A stretch of DNA of 64,000 bases. It comes from Lunularia cruciata (taxonomy: Eukaryota; Streptophyta; Marchantiopsida; Lunulariales; Lunulariaceae). The DNA is taken from positions 64,604,001-64,668,000 of the forward strand of contig OX419757.1 of NCBI GenBank assembly GCA_948567375.1. The letters are read 5' to 3'. Every line of letters begins with the position of its first letter. Position 1 is the stretch's first letter. The position numbers were made by a program, and so were the translations under genes. Below, one piece after another: positions 8,640-19,848 of this stretch. The notes beneath the pieces were generated by a model. That model was given only the letters and a program-made list of their open reading frames with translations, had not been told where the DNA came from and did not search any database.

Positions 8640-11180
8640 ATTGTGGAAGCCAAATTGCAACCAAAGGAAGAAGAAAAGATTGGACTTAGGTGCCTACAGA
8701 GTAAACCCAAAGAAGTAGACTCCGGGTCAAAAGAGAAAGTACTCAAACATGTCAAGAAGATATCATGTTCCTTTGAGTTGTTGTCCGGCAGGAATGTGAA
8801 TCATGAAGCCCATTGAGATTGAAATTTTCCAAAATCTAGAAGGGTTTAGAATGTTGTGTCCAAGAGAGGGAATAGTCTTCCAACTAAGAAGAACTTGTGA
8901 GCAGATAATGGCAAGGAAGAGCAAGAAGAACTCACTTGCAATTAGGAGTCTCACAATTTGGCAATTAGATGTAGTAGCTTGAATCAAAGTCTTGAGCAGA
9001 CTTTGTATTATGTTCCTAGCTTGGAATGGGAATGTTAGTTTCCCAGTTTTCATGGCAAAGATAGTTGCTAGCAATTGTGAGGAAGGCCCCAAAAGTAATG
9101 AGGAAGATAGAGAATCCGGCTTGATGGACCGAGTTGAACTGGAAGTTAGTCTTGGAGTCACCTTCTCTTAGAAATGTGAAGCTCAAGAAGAGACCATAGA
9201 GATTAGGAACTCATTCTTTGCTCCGTAGACCAACATTAGCTACAAGGTGGATTCCTATTGGGACCCAATTAGGCAAAGCATTGTGGGCACCCTGATGGCA
9301 ATGTTCAAGCTAGCACAAATGGCATATGTGAACATGCAGCATGCGGTCTTCTCCCACCAAATTTTTGTAGGGGAGAAGGTGAATTGGGCTAAGTGCTTCC
9401 ATCGGAGAACAAGGTAGACAATTATTAATTGGAGGACAGATTCACTGCCTCGTTACTTTGTACCATCTGAAACACATTTCTACCTTGGTCTAAACTTGTT
9501 GACAATGGAGGAGAATCATCAAATGGTTTCACATTTCCATCCTGATCTACAATGTGAAGTGGATGACTAGGAGCAAAGATACATATTGCAAATTTGGTCC
9601 AACAATGATCATTTCACCAAGACAGGATAGAGGAAGATAGTGGAAAGAAGAAGTCCAAAGATGAAGAAGCAAGATAAACCTGAAGGAGTAGTATTACCCC
9701 TTCCTCCACAAAAAGGACAAAGACTAAACCTGCAAGGTAAGGAAACAATGAGGGACCAATCTTTGGGAATTGAGTTTGAAGGAGAGATAGAGTCAAAGAG
9801 AGAAACCTCAGACAAAGAAGAGAACTCACATTGCAAATTGAGGAGTTAGACAATGAGAGTGAAAGTGAAGATGAAGTCCAGCAATCAGTTGATATAGGGA
9901 TGGGAGAAGATGATAAGGAGTTCCATGCGGTGATCAATTGCATGGAAGGAGAAGATAGTCCTTTGGAGTTACCTATGGAGGAGATGGATGAGGAGCTAAG
10001 AAGGTAGTCCAAAAGGGAGGGAGGTCAAAGAGATTACTATAGCCTACACTTGCAAGACCGAGCAAAGTAAAAGAAGAAGAAGCAAGCTCAAAAGAGATTA
10101 TGTTGAAGGTAAGAAGATTGTGACTTTGGTGTAAGGCCCTTGTTGAAGAAGCACCAATGGAGATCAAGTACAAAGATGAAGAAGGAGAAGAACACTTTGA
10201 TAGAGTGGAGTACTTGTCAATGATTGTGTGCCCGTTGTTGGTGCAGCTAAAGAAGAAGGAGGAGGAGATACAAGAAGATCATTTGAGGTGAAGAACGAGC
10301 TGGATGTGATGATGTATCTCATTGAAGAAACTTGTGAACTAAAGACAAGGTTAACCAAAAGGGAAGAAGAAGCTGAAGAAATTTGGGTCGATGCAGGCCT
10401 AAAGCAAAAGATGGTGGAGAACTTGCAAGAGAGCTTTGAGAAGTGTGGAAGAGATCTGGACTATCAATCCAAAGAGTTGAAGAACCAGAAGGCAGTCATC
10501 AAGAAGATGAAAAGTGAAGTGGAAGAAGCTTGTATTGAGGTGATACATGCAAAGGAGATGGCGGTTGTGATGGAGCAGGAGTTAGAAAGCCAAAAGAAGA
10601 GCGCTGTAGAAAGACCAAGCATGGTAGAGAGAATTGATGAATAGACACCAAGAGGAAGAAAGATTACAAATTCTGGTAAGAAGTGTAGAATGTCAGATTG
10701 CCCAATATGCAAAAGAGAAGAAGATGCTAGCAGTTGAGTATGAAGACAAATTGAAGATTTATAGAGAAGAGTTGAAGGTGGAATGCTCTTGGGGTATGCA
10801 TTGGAATTTGTAGGAGAGTTCATGGGGAGAATGAGAGCAATGCTGACCATAGAAGCTGAAGGGAAGTTGGAGGAAGCTAGATTGCACAAATTGAAGTTGC
10901 TAATGCAAGAAACTTGGAAGAGGAAGGTGAAGGACACTGATTTGAACAGTTTGTTAATTCATTCAAGAGATAGAGTAGATAGGAAGATGATAGAAGTAGG
11001 AGACAATGTTTGTCTCAGATTAGACTTAGTAAAGTCAAAATTAGAGAAACTTTGGAGTAGTGTGAATGAAGATATGAAGTCCAAAGTTGCAAAAGTAGGA
11101 GTGCAAGTGTCTTTGGGTGACTTACTTGAGACATTAGAGAAGAGTGGGTCGCAAGATAAAGAAGTAAATAGCCCATGATT
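8640..11180 (+). pseudogene. Extra 3' coding-like region of family B, coiled-coil rich
   Basis: Between integrase and the 3' LTR, where gypsy elements normally have little, there are 2.5 kb of sequence with protein-like composition broken by stops. The longest open pieces are 10228-10644 (138 codons, rich in Glu, Lys and Leu with heptad-like spacing, a probable coiled coil) and 10783-11178 (131 codons). The latter ends in VGVQVSLGDLLETLEKSGS. That ending recurs on the minus strand at 13161-13475 and on the plus strand at 43971-44237, next to family B LTR or leader sequence, so it is a conserved part of the family. I do not recognise a known domain. Confidence 0.55.
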
Positions 11181-11326
11181 TTAATTGTAGTTTAGAGTGA
11201 GAAAATGGTAGAAATAAGTAGTAGTAGAGAAACCCAAAGACAAAGGAGTTACTTAGGACTAACATCGGGTTTTGGAAGCCAAAGTTGAGGTAGACATTGG
11301 ATCAGATTAGTAACAATTTTGAGATA

Positions 11327-12077
11327 TGAAGAGGTGGTTTGTCATTTTGGATCTATAGGTTGGTAAAGTTGTTGTAGAATGGTATTTTTGTTAGATAAAT
11401 GTTGATTTCTTTGCCTATTCTAAAGGAGGTATTCACAGTGTTATGTTATTTTTAAGATAGATAAAGCGAAGGTTGTATCTCAATGTTAGTCATTTTCGCT
11501 TAATTTTGTTAATCAATCCTATGTTAATGTTTGTGAGTGATGGGAGAATTTTGAAGTGCAAGTCAATGTGCTTATTGGATGTTGGATTCTAGAGCCTTGA
11601 TTTCATTTTGTGTGTTTGATCTTGAGTGAATAGCAATTAAAGCAATGCCTTGATAGATCTAAGGGGAATTGTAGTGTTGATAGTATTCTACATTGGTGAC
11701 CGTAGTACGGGGTTGATGCAAAGCAATTTAGATCAAGGAAGTTATGCCTTTAGTGGAGGAGTGGAACAAAATTTTGAGATGAGATCGTTTTGTAGTGAAG
11801 TAGCCATTTTCAAAAGAATCTAAATCATCACAATGAAGAGTTTTTGGAAAGAATTGATTAATTATGATTACTAGAGTTATGTTTTGTGACAAGACTATGA
11901 GTTAGCACTTGTTACTCCCTTTTGGATGTAGTTCCTATCTAAGAGATTAAAGAAGAAATCAAGAAGAACTACATTGTGACTTCATACTTTGTATTTGACC
12001 ATTTCTGACTCATATCTCTTTGGGAACAAACTTTACTAACTGATTACTACAAAAGTGATACTTGCCAGGTTGTCACA
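11327..12077 (+). repeat. Family B 3' LTR
   Basis: TG at 11327 (tgaagaggtg) to CA at 12077 (gttgtcaca). The whole segment aligns with the reverse complement of 12370-13130, which defines both termini independently. 751 bp. Confidence 0.85.
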
Positions 12078-12369
12078 TTGCTCAGCTACTACTTGTAACT
12101 AGCTTCAATGGAGCAAAGTCCTAGAGAGTTTACAAAGATGGTTCATCGGTTCATGGAGGAAAATTTGAAAACATTGAAGATTAGAGAGGGAAATTTTCTT
12201 AAGGATGAAGAGAGGAAGGTATTTACCAAAATTTTATCCAACCATGGTAAAGTCTTTGCTTTTTAGCCATTAGAAATAGGACATGTAGATCCAATCATTG
12301 TATTTCCTATGATCATTTTCAAAATTCTGCATGTTCCATGGAATTTGAGACCAATTCATGTTCCTGTAG
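12078..12369 (+). pseudogene. Gypsy RT N-terminal fragment (unassigned family)
   Basis: Reads as the segment just before the RT fingers: MEQSPREFTKMVHRF, then KVFTKILSNHGKVFAF and HVPWNLRPIHVPV. It ends where the inverted family B LTR begins at 12370. It is either the target into which the inverted copy inserted or a neighbour joined by rearrangement. No continuation is found downstream. Confidence 0.65.
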
Positions 12370-13130
12370 TGTGACAACCCGGCAAATATTACTTTTGCGG
12401 TAATCGGGTAAGTAAAGTTCGTTCCCCCAGAGATACGAGTCAGAAATTTCCAAATACAAAGCAAAGTAACAATTTAGTTCTTCTTGAGTTCTTCTTTAAT
12501 CTCTTAGGTAGAAACCACACCCAGAAGAGAGTAACAAGCATTGACTCGCAGTCTTGTCACAAATTCACACTCCTTAATCACAAATCCATCAAATCTTTCC
12601 AAACAATCTTGATTGTGATGATTCAGGCTCTCCCGAAAATGCACTTCACTGCAAAACAACTTCGCCTCAGAATTGTGTTCCACCCTTCCACTGAAGGTAC
12701 AACTTCCTCGATCAAAATTGCTTCACATCAACTTCGCACTACACTCACAAATGCAGAATACTACCAACACTACAATTCCTCTCAGATCTGTCAAGGCATT
12801 GCTTTGATTGCACTTCACTCAAGATCAAACACACAGAATGAAGATCAAGGCTGTGGAATCCAACATCCAACAAGCACTCTGACTTGCACTTTGAATTTCT
12901 CCAAACATTCACAAACATAATTGCAAAGTTGATACTCGGAATCAAGCTCAAGCGACGAGCACTACTTCACAGCACTTCGCTTTATCTATTCTCAGAAATA
13001 ATGAGCACTGAACAACATGATCTTGCAAATGCCACTCTTAAGTAGTGAACAAATCGACAGTTCTAACAACTATACCGTTCTACAATAACTATTCTAACCT
13101 GTAGATCCGAAATGACAATGCACCTCTTCA
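12370..13130 (-). repeat. Family B LTR, inverted
   Basis: Starts (plus-strand view) TGTGACAACCCGG and ends CCTCTTCA, the exact reverse of the termini at 11327 and 12077. 761 bp. Together with the plus-strand LTR it forms a large inverted pair separated by 292 bp. Confidence 0.87.
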
Positions 13131-13160
13131 TATCTGCCCCTTCAAATCTCAAATCTGTTT

Positions 13161-13475
13161 CTACTCCGATCCGATGTCTACTTCTTCCTCGGCTTTCAAA
13201 CCCGAACCCGAAGTAATTTTACTTCCTACTACTTTATCCTCGGGTTTCACAACTCCTAATTCCTCCACTAATTCTAACATTTCTCCTTCCTGATATGAAA
13301 TTCCTATCATAGTTAAGCCTTCTAAATCTCTATCTCCCGACCCACTCTTCTCTAAAGTGTCAAATGTCAAATCCAAAGACACTTGCACTCCTATCTCTCT
13401 TACATCGGGTTTAACTACTATCAATTCCTTCACTAATTCTATTGTGTCATCATCAAGAATTGTAATTGAAACCAT
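13161..13475 (-). pseudogene. End of the family B 3' reading frame (B2)
   Basis: 104 codons on the minus strand, containing IGVQVSLDLTFDTLEKSGSG and then an acidic tail ending near the LTR. It matches the ending of 10783-11178 and 43971-44237. The acidic continuation corresponds to the stop-broken sequence at 11180-11320 in the plus-strand copy. The longer frame may therefore be the original length. Confidence 0.55.
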
Positions 13476-13779
13476 GAATATATTATCTACATTTTCAATT
13501 TGTAACCCACTTTCCCCTAATCACTCATGTTACTAAGCTGAAGACACTTACTGTCTGATCTTGCACTTCGGGTTTATTCACTACTGTTATTTCTCCTTCA
13601 ATTTCTATCATATCTTCAATCAAAACTGAAATTGAAGTCATGGGTATACTAACTATCTTCTTTCCCTACTCTAACTTCCTCTGATCCCTCAGGCAAAACT
13701 CACAAAAACACCTTCACTGCACTCCGAGGTCGAGCTACCTCTGATTTAGTTATCTTCATCTTGAGGCGAAGTCATTAGA

Positions 13780-13870
13780 ACCGAAGTCATGTAACCCCAA
13801 AGTACGAAGTCCGAAGTCCGAAGTCCAAAGTCACATTGACCCGAAGACACTTTGACCCAAAGTACATCTA
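13780..13870. repeat. Degenerate short tandem repeat in the family B leader
   Basis: Units related to gaagtccgaagtccaaagtc, with variants (aagtac, acccga), repeat several times. The homologous place in the 43-kb copy (43676-43776) holds a related array of ctttgggtctacacta-type units. The array is therefore an inherited feature of the family. Confidence 0.7.
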
Positions 13871-14279
13871 CTCTTGAAACTTCAAATGCTTGTAACTTCT
13901 TCTACAGACCTCCAAACTTTGCTATTTTGGTGGCAATGGAAAACACTGAACGAGACATTTCCAACGAGATATAACGTGCTTGATTTGGAATTGTGGTCAC
14001 TGAGATATGGCCCCCGCAAGAATCCTGACTTGCAACTTCTATTTCTCTTTCGGGTTTGCCCTCCTTAACATCTGCTCCGAGTTTTTCCTTCCTCTGACAC
14101 GAAGTAAGCTTCTTCAGGTCTGATCCAAACCGAGCCCTTCGTCCTCTTACACAAAATTGACTTCCTCGGGTCTGATCAAAACACAAGTTTCCACTCATTT
14201 CTTCTCCATTTGGTTTCAATTTGGTTTCTGCAAGCCATTTCTTCTTCAAAACTCATCCAAAATGAAAAATGTGGGTACC

Positions 14280-14867
14280 ACATGTAGCTCATTTGCTAAG
14301 TCTCACTTCTTTGTTGAATGAGATGGTTCAAATGGGAATTTTAAGTAAATCCAAAGGTATCTTTGCATAGGCCAAATGCCATTTCTTTTCTATTATATGG
14401 TACTCTCAAGGTTCCAAATCAAGATTGACTCCTTAGTGCATTGCTTGGCTCCTTTGGATCCCTCAAAATTCACACATTTTGATCAAGTAGGAATGTCTTG
14501 CTCTACAATCCAGCCCTTGTGATCTTCTTGTAAAATTCTTCACCACTTCTCAACACATGCATTCACCAACACCCAAAATAAAAAGATTTTATAGTTGCAA
14601 AAATCTCAAAGTCCTTATACTTAACTTCAATTGTATGAAAAGTGAACCCAAATGAGTTTAGGTTGAAGCTTACATTTCTAGCTTTACACCAAAGGGATTT
14701 AGCAGATAAGAGGATTCTTGAAAATCCTCTATTTCTACCTATATCAGTCACTTAAGATTCAAATCCTATCTTATCCTAACACAAGTAGGTTAATTAGGCA
14801 TCTTACACATGATAGTGAAGGTGTTAGGTCTTCTCCACAATCAATTTGAATTTAATACCACTTACCA
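14280..14867. other. Noncoding, nothing recognised
   Basis: AT-rich sequence without a convincing reading frame or similarity to other parts of the window. Confidence 0.5.
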
Positions 14868-15042
14868 CTCATCATTGTAGAGAAGGTAGTTAGTGCAAGT
14901 TAGAATGCCCTAAATGCATGGTCGAGCTAGGATCCAAAAGCCTACACTCCTTGTTGGAGCAAGAGAAAAGATGTGCTCTAGTAGCCCAAGGAATGGGCAA
15001 GTCAACTAAAAGAGAATGTAGCATATGTTGATAATGTTGTGT
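14868..15042 (-). mobile_element. LINE fragment
   Basis: About 175 bp align with 48520-48690 of the LINE at 47.7-50.9 kb (shared pieces around gagcaagagaaaagatgtgctctagtag). It stops abruptly where the family A LTR begins at 15043. Confidence 0.75.
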
Positions 15043-15800
15043 CATGTCATTTGTAACATCGCACCTAGATTGCTTGGACTCTAGAGTAATGGTGTTGATA
15101 GTCAAGAGTATTTTGGTAGCTACTCATTGACTACTTGTTGATGGGCAAGTTTCATGCTTGACTACATGTAGGACTCATCGTCACTTGCACCGTCAAGTGT
15201 GCCATCAAATGACCATTAAGGTTAGAGACCAGGGGGTATACTTTTGAAGTGCAACCCCAAAGAGCTCACTTCTTTGATGTTGAGCCTTTGAGTTCCTTGG
15301 TATGGTGGACAGAGGCTGGTGAGTGTCACTTGGATTCTCTTAGCTAGAGTGAGTGTGGCTTGATTGTAATTAGTGCACAGTTGTTGGCAGATTATTGAGT
15401 GATAGATCAAATACTAATCTGATTGAGAGGTCATGGGGAAATTGGGTATAGGGACTGAAGGTGTTGGTGGCATCTCTAAGCCTTGCTGATCATTGGTAGC
15501 TCAATTGAGGTTCATAGTTTCCTTGGGAGTGATCATGTACAAAAGGTGTGAATTTAGGCGTTTAGAGGCTTCAAGGCATAATGCTATGGCTACAAGAGGC
15601 TATGAAGGCCTAGAAGGGCCAGCTAGCTAGCATGAGGCTAGCTAGTTTAGAGAAGATTTTGGTCATTGTTTGGCAAAATCTACCCACCATGCTTGATTAT
15701 GTGCAACAAGATTTGATCCCTAGATTTTTGGTTCCTAGACTAGTGCCCTAGCCAACTAGTCCACCCTCACTTGTTATCATAGTGAATGTTCTACTATTAT
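15043..15800 (+). repeat. Family A LTR (lacking its first 105 bp), A2
   Basis: 15043-15430 aligns with 2719-3160. 15430-15780 aligns with the reverse of about 33850-34600. The segment starts exactly at the point that follows the 105-bp head in A1, and LINE sequence sits in place of the head. It lies immediately upstream of family A gag and so acts as the 5' LTR of A2. Confidence 0.7.
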
Positions 15801-15879
15801 CTCTACACCTATAGCTTTGGCTAGGAGAGATAATTTGATCCCATTCTTGATGATCTTGGTAGCTTAGGAAGTAGATAAC

Positions 15880-18800
15880 TCCTATTATATCAAATGTTAA
15901 ATGGTGACAGAGTCAGTCTAATGCTAATTTATGAGATGGAGAGTTTTTGTTTAGATTTCTTGTGATTAGAAACCCTCCATTCTTTGCTTCTTTTTTGTGC
16001 ACCATGTTTGTGCAAGGTGCCTTGACTTTAAGCATTAGTGCTCTAGTGTGCTCTCCATAGTGAGGTTGGAGTGATGAGCAATCAAAATACTTATGTTTCT
16101 CTCCGGTGAGGCAAGACGTGATGACTTGCAGACCATGACAGTGCGTGTTGTGATGGTAGGGTACAAGTTACCCTTTCTCCTAGTGTAGTTGTCATAGTTA
16201 GAGCTACATTAGTTGGTGAGGTTTGGTTAGTATGTTGGCACTTGGTGGTGTTGACACTTGTGGTAGTTACGATAACGGGTTGCAATTTCTGGTTACTTTA
16301 TCACGATGGAGTTCTTTGGGGATTCCAAAGAAGATAGTGCTATAGTATGCAATGGGTTTATTTGAAGTGGCGCTTGGCATCAGCCTGTACCTCAAGTCCC
16401 AATGAGGGAGGAGATTGACTCTAAGTTGGAGTTTGATATAAGAATTGATTCACTGGAGAGTGCACTTGGTGTATCCACACCGTTGTTGTGGGACATGGAT
16501 AACATTTATAGGGCCTCCAAAGGCTCCAGGTGTTACTTTGGTATAGTGGGTACCATTGAGTTGGATGACTTCATCCGAGAGTTTGATAGTTGGTGTGGTT
16601 TGTAGCAGATGTGAAACCTATCTTTGTTCACACCCTTCATGGTATGGAAGAGTTGTTTTAGCAATTGGAGGGTCCGCCTATGGAAGAGATTGAGCTATGG
16701 AGATAGTATTGGTCTTTAGACTATGTCTCTATCACTTTAGGCTCAATTTCTAGCAATAGATTAGTAGTACCCACGAGTTCTAGCTCTAGTAGCATTGGTG
16801 GATCTCTTTGAGATGGTGCTATTATGAGTGGAGGACTACTAGAGGAGGTGGTTTAGTATTGGATTTTAACCTCATGGTGAAGTTCTTCTAATGTTTGAGA
16901 CATAACTACTAGGGAGTGTGGACTAACAAGCTGAGGAGCTTGTAGGAGTTCCAACGGAAGGTTGGAGAGAACCTACACAAGCCATACACTCTCATGAGAT
17001 GGCTAATCAGTTTTACTCAAGGAGTTACTGAGGCCTAGGTAGTCCAATTTTGGTATGGGTTATTGGATAGGGAGTTGCAATGTAGAGTCCATGATGTTAT
17101 ATTGTTATAAGCTACTTCACCTATTTTGGTAATAGTCTTTGGTTTGGTTGAGCGTATTGAGCTCAACATGGTGGAGGAGAGAGTGATGACATTTGGATTT
17201 GGTAGAGAGACCTCATCTACAATGGTTACTTCTTGTAGAGTGCATTAAAGTGCATTATGCCATGTTGGTTTGTGAGGATAGGGTGGACAGCCTAGATCCT
17301 ATAGAACGAGTGGAGAGCCTAGTGTAGCTAGACCCGTACCTTCATTTTTGGGTTAGTAATAGCCAATAAGTGATGGTGTTGCTTGTTGGACTTGTGCTGG
17401 ACCTCACCACAAGAGAGAGTGCACTCAAGGTAGTGGACTTGATACCTTTGGTGCATCACAACCAACATAGAGATAGTGTGAGCATTGCCATAGATTTGGT
17501 CATACCAGTGATCAATGCTTTGACCTACACTTGGAGTTACAGAGTGGTAAGGCTGCTATGGTAGGTGGTAGAGGAGTTCCAGGTCATGGAGGATGAGGTG
17601 GTCAAGGTGGTGGTAGACGATCAACACCTAGTGGGGGTGTATTACCTACCCTTACTTCCAAAATAGCCATGGCTACTTGCATTGAGCAATTGGAGCACAG
17701 ATTGGCTAGCATGGCCATAGCTCAAAGGAGATCAGATTTGGGTGTTGAGGCTTCCACTTTATATGTTGATGATAGAGACGTCTTAGATTTCATGTGCAGA
17801 GTAGCACAAGTGGATGCATCTACCATAGTGACTAAGAGTGCAATACATACTCTAGAGCCTAGAGGAGCATCAATGGAGTTGGACCCACCAAGAGGAGAGG
17901 TTGGTAGACATATCAAACTTCCCTAGTCCTTTACACTCTTTCAAACCCTACAGACTACATCCATGGCTCCTAAATGTCCTAATGCAGGTTTGGTAGGTTG
18001 TGATGGGGTGCATGATGGACTACATACTAGTCAACTACCTACTACTACATAGACTAAGTCTCATACGATGTTGGGGGTGGCTCAATTGATTCAGCACTTT
18101 TTGTTATTCTCAACCCATGGCATCTTTACATTGGAAGTTGACCCAACTTCATTTTTTTGGTTTGTTGCCACGCTTTGTGAGAGTAGGGATGATGTGGTTC
18201 CTACTACTCAAGCAAAGGTGATTGATAGTGGAGTTGACTTGGTTGAGGAGCATGGGATCCGCTCAATGACCAACGGTTTATGGCAACAATGGGTACATTG
18301 GAGGAGTTCCTAAGTAGACCAGCCTTTGAATGAGCATGGTTTATACCTAGAGTTGTCCTTGGATAACTAGAGGGGGATTTTTTGTTTGGAGGGACCTTTA
18401 AGGAAAGTCTATACACCATAGAAGGTCTTACTAGACTTTGGTGTGCAGCCCCTTGTTTGGGGAAAGCTAGAGTTGTTGGTCTAGAGTTATGGAAGACCAA
18501 TGTGGAGAGGTGTCCATTTCAGATACAAAAATCTCTAGGGGGTGGTTCTACACAATACATCACATGTGGAGAGCTTGTTGTTCAGATTCAGCTTGATCAT
18601 CCAATTGATAGCTCTATGGTGAGAGCCTAGGCCATTGTGACCATAGTTGAGTCGTATGATGTGTTAATTGGGGGAGTAGTCTTATACCCTATGGGTTTTA
18701 GTATTGACTATTGGGAGGAGACAGGCTCCTATAGACCAGGTTGGCAATCAAGTAAGGGACAAGTATGTTGCCTACAAGTACACTTCAATAGTGGTAGTCT

Positions 18801-19149
18801 TGGCTAACTAAAATTTGGGACCATAGCGGCTTCAATTTCAATTTTTAGTGGTTTTGTTACTTGGCCTAGTGACTTATTGGAGGGGAACATCCATGCAAAG
18901 GATACTCCAGTACTAGAGGAGATCACTTGGATTTGGAGTATGAGTGGGGTTGTTCTATCCACCTTGGATGTTCCATTGTGAAGTTTAGAAGAGGCATTGT
19001 AGAGGCATGCGGATCATTTGGTACAACAGGCTTGGAGTGGAGCCTTTGTACCACTAGGAGACCAATGTGAGGATGAGCCTATAGATTCAATTACCTTGAT
19101 GCCTCTAGATACCACACTCATTGCTTGGCAATATCCAATAGAGGGAGTA
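15880..19149 (+). pseudogene. Family A gag and protease (A2)
   Basis: Gag starts at ATG 16306 (MEFFGDS) and is broken from codon 18 on. The best preserved piece is 16402-16605, with an IELDDFIREFDSW segment. Two zinc knuckles are visible: CWTCAGPHHKREC near 17388-17426 and CEHCHRFGHTSDQC near 17480-17521. A spacer (17669-17926) and a protease-like region (about 18420-18760; VLLDFGVQPLV, then ESYDVLIGGVVLYPMGF) follow. It runs parallel to 39235-42569 throughout. It is cut at 19149, at the start of the methyltransferase segment present in A4, by a family B LTR fragment. Confidence 0.75.
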
Positions 19150-19202
19150 TGACAACCCGGCAAATATCACTTTTGTGGTAATCGATTAAGTAAAGTTTGT
19201 TC
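19150..19202 (-). repeat. Family B LTR terminal fragment
   Basis: 53 bp beginning TGACAACCCGGCAAATATCAC, the same terminus as 12370 in the same orientation. It is followed by unrelated sequence. A remnant of an insertion or a rearrangement junction inside family A. Confidence 0.8.
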
Positions 19203-19204
19203 TA

Positions 19205-19848
19205 TAACACCCATTTATGCACATGTGTGGTATTGTGATATTTAGCTTGGTATTACAAGTACTTGAGAGATATTATTTATATAGAGATAAAGGATAATTC
19301 TACATTAGTCATGATTAGCTAAAGTTAGTCATAGCTAAGATAGAGGGGACCTTACTTTAGAGGAGGTAGAATAGATGAGCACCATTATTTTGGATTTTAG
19401 TGTGTTGACTTGGTATTATTCCTAGGTGTTTGGCTTTGAGGAAAGAATTGAGAACTCTTGGGCCCACAAGCCTTTTTGTTTTGGATTCTTCTTTAGTCCA
19501 AGGATAGCCCATGTGAAAGAATCCTTGACTTAGTGGTTGGGTCAAGATAAGACCACATGCTTAGGGGAATATGCCCATGTGAATGGATATTCCTTTCTAC
19601 TTTTTGACTTTACTTGATTTTTAGCCTAATAACTTGAGTTACTCTAGTAATTAGTAACTTTGGTGCGTAACTTTTTTATAAGTATATAAACAAGGGATGA
19701 GGAGGTACTTAGCATCCTTTCATTTGCAACTATCTCTCTCTCATTGAGTTCTCTAGTGAGCAATGTCTTGAGTCTTGGAGTGTTAGCCTTGAAGGAGTAT
19801 GATGGAGTTGGGTTCCTTGCCTTCTTAGTCCATGGTGCGCTACCATAA
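19205..19848 (+). repeat. Probable 5' LTR of family C
   Basis: Noncoding segment with a good TATA-like box (tataagtatataaac, about 19678-19692). It directly precedes the shared leader at 19849 and the family C gag. Only one copy is in the window, so termini cannot be checked. The call rests on position, the TATA box and the leader. Confidence 0.4.

Larger units (their letters stand above)
3330..12077 (+). mobile_element. Family B Ty3/gypsy retrotransposon, heavily decayed
   Basis: Gag with three zinc knuckles, protease, RT, RNase H and integrase are all recognisable in order on the plus strand, followed by an unusual 2.5-kb coding-like tail and a 3' LTR at 11327-12077. Stops and frame changes occur every few hundred bases, so the copy is old. 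No matching 5' LTR is seen before gag. An inverted family member follows at 12370-14268 and a fragment lies at 42955-44240. That the 3' tail belongs to the same element is inferred from continuity and from the two other copies, which keep the tail's end next to the LTR. Confidence 0.8.
12370..14268 (-). mobile_element. Family B short copy, inverted (B2)
   Basis: Read on the minus strand from 14268: a leader-like segment, a damaged coding segment, the conserved VQVSL/LEKSGS ending, then a complete LTR ending at 12370. The internal part is only about 1.1 kb and lacks gag-pol. It is therefore either a non-autonomous derivative or a truncated copy. 13500-14260 aligns with 43040-43960 on the plus strand. 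Confidence 0.75.

Noticed and set aside
10464-10937. 157-codon minus-strand frame
   Set aside because: Opposite to the coiled-coil frames of family B, whose conserved ending lies on the plus strand in three copies.
11327-13130. Inverted LTR pair considered as a DNA transposon with terminal inverted repeats
   Set aside because: Each arm is a complete LTR with TG/CA ends next to its own element interior, and there is no transposase.
17669-18313. Small plus-strand frames considered as host genes
   Set aside because: Lie between zinc knuckles and protease of family A and have parallel sequence in A4, so they are parts of the element.
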